Below are positions 19,237 through 26,007 of a stretch of 43,140 bases of DNA, one piece after another. Position 1 is the first letter of the stretch. Every line of letters starts with the position of its first letter. Source of the DNA: Methanothrix sp. (GTDB lineage: Archaea; Halobacteriota; Methanosarcinia; Methanotrichales; Methanotrichaceae); contig JAUWQF010000002.1 of the NCBI GenBank assembly GCA_030611205.1, positions 1-43,140 on the forward strand, read 5' to 3'. The position numbers and the translations under genes were made by a program. The notes under the pieces were generated by a model. The model saw only the letters and a program-made list of their open reading frames with translations. It had not been told where the DNA came from and did not search any database.

Positions 19237-19869
19237 ATGCTCAAGATAATATCTTTCGACATGGACGGTACCCTGGTGAGCTCCAGGTACGTGGAAAGCG
19301 TCTGGCTGGAGCGCATGCCCGAGCTCTACGCGGCGCGGTACGACCTGGAACTGGAAGAGGCAAAGGAGCGGGTCTACGACGAGTACATGACCGTAGGCAG
19401 CGGGCGCCTGGAATGGTACGACCTCATGTACTGGCTGGCGTATTTCGACATCGATGAGACTCGCGAGTCTCTTATGAACCGGTACCTTGATCGAATCGAG
19501 GTCTATCCGGAGGTGGAGGAGACGCTGCAGATGCTCTCTGAATACGATCTGGTGGTCACCTCCAACGGGGCGAGGGCGTTCGTGGAGATTGAGATGGACG
19601 GGATCGAGCACCACTTCGTCGCCCTCTTCTCCACCACCTCGGACTTCAAGAAGGTCAAGGGCTCTCCTGAGGCCTACTTTGATCTCTGCAGCCACCTGGG
19701 CGCCAGGCCCGAGGAGGTGGTGCACATCGGCGATCATCGCTACTTCGATTACGAGGTGCCCATGGAGGCAGGGCTCCGGGCGTTCTATCTGGACCGGGAG
19801 AGGATGGAGTCCGGGCCGGATGTGGTGCACGATCTGAGGGAGGCGGCGGAGAGGATACTGGGGATGTGA
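19237..19869 (+). CDS. HAD-superfamily hydrolase
   Basis: About 210 residues, with motif I ISFDMDGTLVSS at the very start, motif II LVVTSNG, a motif III Lys (FKKVKGSPEAYF) and motif IV VHIGDHRYFDYEVPMEAG. A helical cap lies between motifs I and II. These are the elements of a Mg-dependent phosphatase or phosphoglycolate-phosphatase-like enzyme. The substrate is not inferable. I start at the ATG at 19237 (MLKIISFDMDG) rather than the in-frame TTG at 19225 because motif I normally lies within ten residues of the N-terminus. Confidence 0.88.
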   Translation: MLKIISFDMDGTLVSSRYVESVWLERMPELYAARYDLELEEAKERVYDEYMTVGSGRLEWYDLMYWLAYFDIDETRESLMNRYLDRIEVYPEVEETLQMLSEYDLVVTSNGARAFVEIEMDGIEHHFVALFSTTSDFKKVKGSPEAYFDLCSHLGARPEEVVHIGDHRYFDYEVPMEAGLRAFYLDRERMESGPDVVHDLREAAERILGM

Positions 19870-19926
19870 GGCGCCGTACCATCACCGGGCCGGGGACACC
19901 CGAACCTTTTTCATAGATCGGCGCTG

Positions 19927-20352
19927 GTGAAAAACTTCAAGGACCTGGAGTACTTCGAAGATGCCAACGATTGCTATTTCCAGTACCGGTGGAAGAGCCA
20001 GTGGAGAAAGAGCTGGCTGGAGTGGTCCAAGTACTCCGACTTCCTGATCTGCGCGGCCTGCGGGTACGGTGTCCGTCCGATCCACCCGCTGATTCTGGGC
20101 CTATCCGTGGTCGTGATATGCGCGATCTATTATCGGCGGAAGAACGCTATAAGGAGGCTCAAGGACGACGGCAGCGCCAAAGCGGACTTCAAAGACGCGT
20201 TCTACTTCAGCATGATGACATTCACCACGGTGGGTTACGGCGACTGGTATCCTCAAGACGAGCACAGAATACTCGTGATGTTCGAGGGGGTCCTGGGCTG
20301 GCTTTTGCTATCGCTCTTCCTGGTGACCCTGGCCAGCGTGATGATCCGGTAG
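19927..20352 (+). CDS. Two-helix K+ channel, probably N-terminally truncated
   Basis: The 141 residues hold two membrane helices (PLILGLSVVVICAIYY and GVLGWLLLSLFLVTLASVMI) around a pore loop with the K+ selectivity filter TTVGYGDW. The first 45 residues (FEDANDCYFQYRWKSQ...CGYGVRP) are the linker that, in related archaeal proteins I know, joins a longer N-terminal domain (often pentapeptide-repeat-like) to the channel. Here only a GTG start is available, and 57 unassigned bases separate it from the HAD gene. It may be a functional minimal channel or a truncated gene. Confidence 0.7.
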   Translation: MKNFKDLEYFEDANDCYFQYRWKSQWRKSWLEWSKYSDFLICAACGYGVRPIHPLILGLSVVVICAIYYRRKNAIRRLKDDGSAKADFKDAFYFSMMTFTTVGYGDWYPQDEHRILVMFEGVLGWLLLSLFLVTLASVMIR

Positions 20353-20425
20353 ATAGGTTAGAACGCGGGCTCGATACGAGCTTGCACCTTTAGTCCTGAA
20401 CGCTAAGTTTGGCACATATCCGATG

Positions 20426-20706
20426 CGCAAGACGATCCCAGCCCAAAAGAAAACGCTGGCCTTGTAGCAGATGACGTCTTTGAGATAAACCATTATCAAG
20501 CGATTGATTCCGAGGGAGCTAAACACATACAATCTCCTTATTTCAACCGCGAATGAACGCTAATGAACGCTAATAATTTCTTTTAATTCGCGTTCATTAG
20601 CGTTCATTCGCGGTTTTACCCCCCGATTTTGACGATCTGGCCGCGCTCGACCACGATCTTGCTTTTTTTTGCGCCATTAAGTATCAAGTCTAAGGTTCAT
20701 GACTAT
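20426..20706. repeat. Long interspersed repeat B, copy 2
   Basis: This matches bases 1-393 with about 280 shared positions and only scattered changes. The inverted arms of the 10-base unit are at about 20548-20574 and 20587-20614. Compared with copy 1 it lacks the segment holding double-hairpin element A; the gap lies after the T-run at about 20664-20672. On the minus strand it ends an open frame with SKIVVERGQIVKIGG and a stop, as does the copy at 42991-43056. Confidence 0.85.
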
Positions 20707-20762
20707 TCATCCGGTGGGCAAAGCCCGGCCAGGTTGATGGAGGTGAAGTAAGCAGACATGGA

Positions 20763-20858
20763 GAGGCCGTCCTACAATTCCAGCAGAAAGTTTTCCATCT
20801 CACGGAGGATGGCGTCTTCGCGTGCCTCCTACTTTCTGACTCACGCGAAGACGCGAAG
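20763..20858. repeat. Block shared with 36926-37020
   Basis: About 95 bases are almost identical between the two places, and in both the block lies directly beyond a GxxExxY fragment's tail. On the minus strand it can read EDAILREMENFLLEL and a stop, possibly the end of a lost small gene. Confidence 0.75.
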
Positions 20859-21053
20859 TCCTGATGTTTGTTCACACCCCGTCTGATGCCTTCCTTGAAG
20901 GTCGCTGCACCGAAGTTGATAAGCAATCAGACAAGCAGGTTCAGGAGGCGCAAGGACAGCTTCATAGACCGATTCGAGTAATCCCGGCCCGAGATCCCGA
21001 TGAAGGTGGAAAGCCGTATCCACCACGACGGAAGAAACTTCTTCCACATTCAT
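20841..21053 (-). pseudogene. GxxExxY protein, internal deletion (fragment 2)
   Basis: The 35-residue N-terminus is intact (MNVEEVSSVVVDTAFHLHRD, then LGPGLLESVYEAVLA with the GxxExxY motif). The sequence then jumps out of frame to the last 30 residues (LLINFGAATFKEGIRR). The missing middle of about 60 residues includes the PD-(D/E)XK-like core. The joint falls on CTTGCGC, which occurs at both deletion borders in the complete arrangement. The family (Pfam PDDEXK_3) has no proven function. This copy is dead. Confidence 0.75.
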
Positions 21054-21097
21054 CGACGAGTCCCCACCCTTCGCGGCTTCGCGTGCCCCCTACTTTC

Positions 21098-21409
21098 TTA
21101 TTCACGCGAAGACGCGAAGTCCTGATGTTTGTTCACACCCCGTCTGATGCCTTCCTTGAAGGTCGCTGCACCGGAGTTGATAAGCAATCCGACAGACAGG
21201 TTCAGGATGCGCAAGTAGGTCAACAACTGCTTGGCATGGACGGGGGCAAGCCTCTCCACGGATATCAACTCGATCACCAGGCTGCCGTCCACCAACAAGT
21301 CCACGCGGAGTCCCTCGTCGAAATGCATGCCATTGAAGTCAAAGGCAACAGACACTTGACGTTCCACCCGCAACCCGCACTCTTCAAGCATACGCGCAAG
21401 GACAGCCTC
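21098..21409 (-). pseudogene. GxxExxY protein, C-terminal part (fragment 1)
   Basis: This has about 104 residues from EAVLARMLEECGLRVERQ to the C-terminus, including the nuclease-like core RVDLLVDGSLVIELISVE, HAKQLLTYLRI and the tail GIRRGVNKHQDFASSRE. The N-terminal 31 residues are missing because the sequence switches at about 21410 to the start of a ferritin gene. An in-frame ATG at 21391 could still start 97 residues. Confidence 0.75.
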
Positions 21410-21494
21410 TGGAGAGGTACAAATAAGACGAGTAAAGCTCCCACCTGATCTGTTCGTTTAACGCATCCTGTACCTTCTCTTTAATCGTCGCCAT
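21384..21494 (-). pseudogene. Ferritin gene, cut after 28 codons
   Basis: From the ATG at 21494 (GAGGTGATGATCC upstream) the reading is MATIKEKVQDALNEQIRWEL, then YSSYLYLS, the first helix of ferritin with the E of the ferroxidase centre. At about 21410 it changes into the GxxExxY sequence and stops after eight foreign residues at 21384. The rest of the about 165-residue ferritin is not in the window. It lies 17 bases after the rubredoxin stop codon, so rubredoxin and ferritin once formed an operon. Confidence 0.8.
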
Positions 21495-21511
21495 CCAGGA
21501 TCATCACCTCT

Positions 21512-21673
21512 TCAGATTTCCTCAAAATCTTCCTTTCCAGCGCCACAGTCGGGACAGTACCAGTCGTCGGGCAGATCCTCAAAAGACGTACCCGGCTCGA
21601 TACCGGAATCGGGGTCTCCCTTATCTGGATCGTAGACGTATCCACAGACGGTGCATTTGTACTTCTTCGTCAA
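21512..21673 (-). CDS. Rubredoxin
   Basis: The 53-residue protein has two CxxCG-type knuckles ([14 protein letters not shown] and [11 protein letters not shown]) that bind one iron, and the aromatic core YVYDP...W. It carries single electrons in the cytoplasm, for example to rubrerythrin. I start at the TTG at 21673 because GGAGGTGAGATA stands directly before it and the family begins at this point; the ATGs upstream give an unlikely leader. A truncated ferritin follows in the same unit. Confidence 0.93.
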   Translation of the reverse strand: MTKKYKCTVCGYVYDPDKGDPDSGIEPGTSFEDLPDDWYCPDCGAGKEDFEEI

Positions 21674-21870
21674 TATCTCACCTCCTATTATCGTCCCATC
21701 ATCTAGTCTAAAACACAGTCCATTGAGGATCATCGCAAGGATCACGTCACTTATTCACAATATATTATAAAATCTGGCCACGATACCCAATGTCCTGGAT
21801 GTGTTGTAGCTACTTCCATGATTGTTGCTCTCTTCCAAATCATAGGATGGGGTGCTAATTAAAAAAGGTT

Positions 21871-22074
21871 TTGGATACAATTTTGGAAAAATCCTATGGT
21901 GATGTGGCTGTTACTGCTGAATGTCGGATCCTGAGAACGAATGGATACTATTTCGAGAGACTGGATGAGGACGAAATATTCGACGTTCTGCACAAAATCG
22001 CCAGTTATGAATGCGGTCCAATACAGATTGAGATATGGGTGAAAAAGAAGAGTCGCAAAATGGAGAGGGGCTAA
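21871..22074 (+). CDS. Hypothetical small protein, 67 residues
   Basis: From a TTG start it reads on to KKSRKMERG with an acidic, ordinary composition (ILRTNGYYFERLDEDEIFDV). I do not recognise it. The preceding 125 bases are AT-rich, with AAAAAAGG as a weak ribosome-binding site. It may be a fragment. Confidence 0.35.
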   Translation: MDTILEKSYGDVAVTAECRILRTNGYYFERLDEDEIFDVLHKIASYECGPIQIEIWVKKKSRKMERG

Positions 22075-22092
22075 AGAGCAGGCCCCGTATAA

Positions 22093-22320
22093 CTATTTCC
22101 GAGCCAGACGTTCCAGTAGCTTGTGGTGATATTGCGTGACTTCTTGATATTCTTCACGTATCTCGGGGGGTATAGATTCCTCGTCTTTCGGTGCAGACCT
22201 GTGATCGGCGATCTTGCCCCTGATCATGCTCGAACTCTTCATAGACTTCACTTGTACTATCATACACTGTTTTGCCATGAAAATGACGAACCCAGGCTGC
22301 TTGTGCCTGCCGATTTTCAT
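22093..22320 (-). CDS. Hypothetical protein or fragment, 75 residues
   Basis: This is a basic N-terminal part (MKIGRHKQPGFVIFMAKQCM) and a helical, charged C-terminus (PPEIREEYQEVTQYHHKLLE). It has no family that I recognise, and the start could be a later Met at 22242. It lies convergent with the 21871 reading frame and divergent from purL. Confidence 0.35.
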   Translation of the reverse strand: MKIGRHKQPGFVIFMAKQCMIVQVKSMKSSSMIRGKIADHRSAPKDEESIPPEIREEYQEVTQYHHKLLERLARK

Positions 22321-22421
22321 TTTTCGGGCATGAGACTTGGTATCATGAACGTTTACTACCCACCAGCGACAAATTCATAACGATCTCCACAAGCCTATCT
22401 TCCTATAAGAGGTGTCATCTA

Positions 22422-24743
22422 TTGAGGATAATCGGTCATCCTGACCAAGAGGTCGAGACGAACCTGCGCGGCGCAGGCATCGGCCTCACGGTATCTGAGG
22501 CGCGTTCCATCGCAGATATTCTGGGGAGGGACCCCACCCTGCCGGAGCTCTTCAACTACGATACCATGTGGAGCGAGCACTGCTCCTACAAGAGCAGCCG
22601 GGCCACCCTCCAGGAGTTCCTGCATACCACCGGACCCAACGTCGTCCAGGGACCCGAAGAGGACGCGGGCATAGTGGCCATCGACGATACCTGGTGTGTG
22701 GTCATAGCCCACGAGAGCCACAACCACCCCAGCCAGATCTTGCCCAACGAGGGCGCGGCCACAGGCATCGGCGGTATCGTCAGAGACGTGAACTGCATGG
22801 GCGCCAAGGTGGTGGCCACCGCCGATCCGCTCCGCTTCGGCGACCCCAACGGCCCGGATGCCAACCACGTCCGCTGGGTGGCCGAAGGGGTGGTCGACGG
22901 GATCTGGCAGTACGGAAACGCTCTGGGCGTCCCGGTGATGGCCGGAGATGTGGTCTTCGACGATAGCTTCGATACCAACTGCCTGGTCAACGTGGTTGCC
23001 ATCGGTGTGGTTAAGAGAGACGAGATCATCAAGAGCAAGGCTCCTCCGGGAGCGGGCGAGAAGGGATACGACGTGATCCTCATCGGTAAGCCCACCGATT
23101 CCAGCGGCTTTGGTGGGGTGACCTTCGCCTCGGAGGCTCTGAGGGCGGAAGACGAGGACGCAAACCGAGGCGCCATCCAGATACCGGACCCCTTCCTGAA
23201 GAACGATCTCTTCAAGGCCAACCAGGACCTATTCGAGATGACCCGGTCGGAGGGGATCACCATCGGGTTCAAGGACCTGGGCGGTGGCGGGTTCACCTGC
23301 GCCTCCTCGGAGATGGGAGCCAGCGCAGGTTACGGCATGGACCTGGACCTGGACCTGGTCCACCGGGCCGGCGACCTGCCGCCGGAGGTGATCGGGTGTG
23401 CGGAGACCCAGGAACGTTTCCTCCTCATCTGTCCACCGGAGATGACGCCCAGGGCGCTGAAGATCTATAACGAGGACTGGGACCTGCCCAACGTCTACGA
23501 AAGCGCCAGGGCTTCGGTGGTGGGGAAGATGACCACCAACGGGCGGTACATCACCCGGCACAAAGGCAGGGAGACCTGCAATGTTCCCATCGAGCACCTC
23601 ACAGGCGGCATCAGGTATCAGCGAGAGGAAAAGCCGCGGAAGATGCACCATATGGAACCTGCAATCGAGGTTCCCCAGGACCTGAGCCAGGTCTTGCTCA
23701 GGGTACTGGCCTCGCCCAATACGTCGTCCAGGGAGCATGTTTACAGGTACTACGACACCGAGGTTCAGGGCAACTCGGTGATCCGGCCGGGAGAGGCCGA
23801 TGCAGGCCTGATCGCTCCTGTTCGGGGGGAACGTTTCGGGATCGCTCTTTCTGTTGACTCCAACCCCTTCTACGGCCGGATCAGCCCCTACTGGGCAGGA
23901 GCCACCGCCGTGGCCGAGGCCATGAGAAACGTGGCCTCGATAGGAGCCGTACCCTGGACCATGACCGACTGCCTCAACTTCGGCAACCCCGAGAAACCGG
24001 AAGCTTTCTGGGAGTTCAGAGAGGCTGTCAGGGGTCTCTCGGACGCCGCCAAGGCTCTCTGGCTGAAGGGTCACCAGGACGCTCCTGTGCCCATAGTTTC
24101 CGGCAACGTCAGCTTCTATAACGAGTCGCCCAAAGGAACCGTCGACCCCTCGCCCGTGATTGCCTGTGTCGGTCTCATCGATGATGTCGGGGACGCCGTG
24201 ACCATGAACCTCAAAGAGCCGGGGAACAATATATTCCTGATAGGGCCTCGGTTCGACGAGCTCGGCGGGTCCGACTATTACCGCACCGTCTGCGGGGCGA
24301 CGGGGGCCAACGTCCCCAAGGTGAGGTTCGATCAAGAGCGAAAGATGATCCACACCACCATCGACTCCATAGCCTGGGGGTTTGTGGTCTCCGCCCACGA
24401 CATATCCAACGGCGGTCTGGGGGCGACGGCCGCGGAGATGGCCCTGACCGGAAAGGCAGACCTGGGAATGGTGCTTGCTCTCGACCGGGCGGGCAGCTCA
24501 CGTCTCGGCACCGACCGGCTGATCTTCTCCGAGTCGTCCGGTTTCCTATTGGAGTGCCGGGCCGGGGCAGAGGAGGATCTGGCCGGACTGATGAAGGAGC
24601 GCGGCCTGGACCTGATGAGGCTGGGCGCTGTGAAGGATGCTCCTGAGCTGGTCATGACCCGCAAGGATAAGAAAGTGGTCTGCCTGGATCTGGAGGCGGC
24701 CAGGAAGGCCTGGACCGGGGGCCTGGTGGAGGCGATGAGATGA
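22422..24743 (+). CDS. purL: FGAM synthase subunit PurL
   Basis: This is the large subunit of phosphoribosylformylglycinamidine synthase, which converts FGAR to FGAM with ATP and ammonia from PurQ. The 773-residue protein is the small-type PurL that works with PurS and PurQ. Motifs seen include DTMWSEHCSYKSSR (about 46-59), SHNHPSQILPNEGAATGIGG, FKDLGGGGFTCASSEM and, in the second half, SAHDISNGGLGAT. The start is TTG at 22422, with AAGAGGTG ten bases upstream. Its stop overlaps the purQ start (ATGA). Confidence 0.96.
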   Translation: MRIIGHPDQEVETNLRGAGIGLTVSEARSIADILGRDPTLPELFNYDTMWSEHCSYKSSRATLQEFLHTTGPNVVQGPEEDAGIVAIDDTWCVVIAHESHNHPSQILPNEGAATGIGGIVRDVNCMGAKVVATADPLRFGDPNGPDANHVRWVAEGVVDGIWQYGNALGVPVMAGDVVFDDSFDTNCLVNVVAIGVVKRDEIIKSKAPPGAGEKGYDVILIGKPTDSSGFGGVTFASEALRAEDEDANRGAIQIPDPFLKNDLFKANQDLFEMTRSEGITIGFKDLGGGGFTCASSEMGASAGYGMDLDLDLVHRAGDLPPEVIGCAETQERFLLICPPEMTPRALKIYNEDWDLPNVYESARASVVGKMTTNGRYITRHKGRETCNVPIEHLTGGIRYQREEKPRKMHHMEPAIEVPQDLSQVLLRVLASPNTSSREHVYRYYDTEVQGNSVIRPGEADAGLIAPVRGERFGIALSVDSNPFYGRISPYWAGATAVAEAMRNVASIGAVPWTMTDCLNFGNPEKPEAFWEFREAVRGLSDAAKALWLKGHQDAPVPIVSGNVSFYNESPKGTVDPSPVIACVGLIDDVGDAVTMNLKEPGNNIFLIGPRFDELGGSDYYRTVCGATGANVPKVRFDQERKMIHTTIDSIAWGFVVSAHDISNGGLGATAAEMALTGKADLGMVLALDRAGSSRLGTDRLIFSESSGFLLECRAGAEEDLAGLMKERGLDLMRLGAVKDAPELVMTRKDKKVVCLDLEAARKAWTGGLVEAMR

Positions 24744-25537
24744 AGGTAGCGGTGATACAGTTCCCGGGGTCCAACTGCGAGCACGAGACCCTGGTGGCGG
24801 CCAGGAGCGCCGGTCTGGAGGGGGAGATCTTCAGATGGAACCGGCCGGCAGAAGAGCTATGCGACTTTGACGGCTACATGATCCCCGGCGGGTTCTCCTA
24901 CCAGGACCGGCTCAGGGCTGGAGCCATCGCCTCCAAGGAGCCGGTGATGGAGACCCTCAAAGAGGAGGCCGGTGAGGGCAAGCCTGTCCTGGGGATCTGC
25001 AACGGGTTCCAGATCCTGGTGGAGTCGGGGATGCTTCCCGGGCTGGACGGGGTAGACGCCGCCCTGGCCCAGAACGTGATGGTAACCAAAGGCGAGATAG
25101 TGCGGCGGGGGTTCTACTGCGCCTGGACCACCCTCAGGCACGACGCTGTCGCCGGGAGGTGCAGCGGCAGCTACCTCATCGAGAAGGGGTCTCTCATCGA
25201 TATGCCGATGGCCCACGCCGAGGGAAACCTGGTCACCGCCGACGAGAACCTGATCGAGAAGCTAAACGAGGAGAACCAGGTCGTCTTCAGGTACTGCGAC
25301 ACCGGGGGCGAGACGGGAAACGAGTTCCCCGTGAACGTCAACGGGAGCGTGGAGAACATAGCCGGCATTTGCAACCCCGAGGGTAACGTTCTGGGGATGA
25401 TGCCTCATCCTGAGAGGTCTTCTTTCGCCTGGCAGCTGCCCTTCGTCGATCCGGCAGCAAGGCGCCAGATCGATACACCTGGCCCAGGCAGGCTGATATT
25501 TGAGTCCATGAGACGCTACATCGAGGTGTCCAGATGA
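24740..25537 (+). CDS. purQ: FGAM synthase glutaminase subunit PurQ
   Basis: This is a class I glutamine amidotransferase supplying ammonia to PurL. The 265 residues include the oxyanion region IPGGFSYQDRLRAGAIA, the nucleophile in LGICNGFQIL and the His-Glu pair in MMPHPERSS. The start overlaps the purL stop by four bases, and its own stop overlaps the next start in the same way, so translation is probably coupled. Confidence 0.96.
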   Translation: MKVAVIQFPGSNCEHETLVAARSAGLEGEIFRWNRPAEELCDFDGYMIPGGFSYQDRLRAGAIASKEPVMETLKEEAGEGKPVLGICNGFQILVESGMLPGLDGVDAALAQNVMVTKGEIVRRGFYCAWTTLRHDAVAGRCSGSYLIEKGSLIDMPMAHAEGNLVTADENLIEKLNEENQVVFRYCDTGGETGNEFPVNVNGSVENIAGICNPEGNVLGMMPHPERSSFAWQLPFVDPAARRQIDTPGPGRLIFESMRRYIEVSR

Positions 25538-26007
25538 AGATAAACCTCCGGATCCGGCTCAAGATCCCGGATGCGGAAGCGGCGACCGTCAAGAACACCC
25601 TCGTCAGGAGGATGGGGTACGGCAAGGTGCTGACCGGCCTGGAGCGGGAACGGCTCTTTGTCCTGGAGGTCGATGACGCTGTCGAAGACCCCATGGACCT
25701 GGCCAGGAGGCTGGCCAGAGAACTGGTGAACGAGAACAAGGAGAGCTACCTGGCATCGGCAGAGGGCCTCGACTTCGAGAGGGGTTCGGTCCCGGTGAAG
25801 GTGGGGCTGCACATAGAGGATGGCGAGGCGGAGACTGTCCTTGACCGGCTCAGGAACCGTCTGGGGTTCTCGATGGTCAAGAAGGTGGAACGATCGGTCA
25901 TCTGGAAGCTCAAACTGGATTCCGATGATCCGGAGAAGCTGGCCAGAGAGATCGCAGAGGCCCTTTTGATCAACCCCCACAAGGACTTCTACGAGATCCT
26001 GAGATGA
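25534..26007 (+). CDS. purS: Tandem-duplicated PurS (PurS-PurS fusion)
   Basis: PurS is normally an about 80-residue protein that docks PurL to PurQ. This 157-residue protein contains the fold twice. Residues about 3-75 (INLRIRLKIPDAEAATVKNT to LVNENKESYL) and about 86-156 (VPVKVGLHIEDGEAETVLDR to LLINPHKDFYEIL) align through EA-TV, LxxRxGxxxV, ER, DP-LAR and the closing NxxKxxY. Position directly after purQ and the absence of any other purS here support the call. Usual PurS works as a dimer, so the fusion could be a one-chain dimer. It overlaps purQ and hef by ATGA at both ends. Confidence 0.8.
   Translation: MKINLRIRLKIPDAEAATVKNTLVRRMGYGKVLTGLERERLFVLEVDDAVEDPMDLARRLARELVNENKESYLASAEGLDFERGSVPVKVGLHIEDGEAETVLDRLRNRLGFSMVKKVERSVIWKLKLDSDDPEKLAREIAEALLINPHKDFYEILR

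Noticed and set aside
23229-24398. 389-codon open frame on the minus strand
   Set aside because: Antisense of purL without any recognisable motif.
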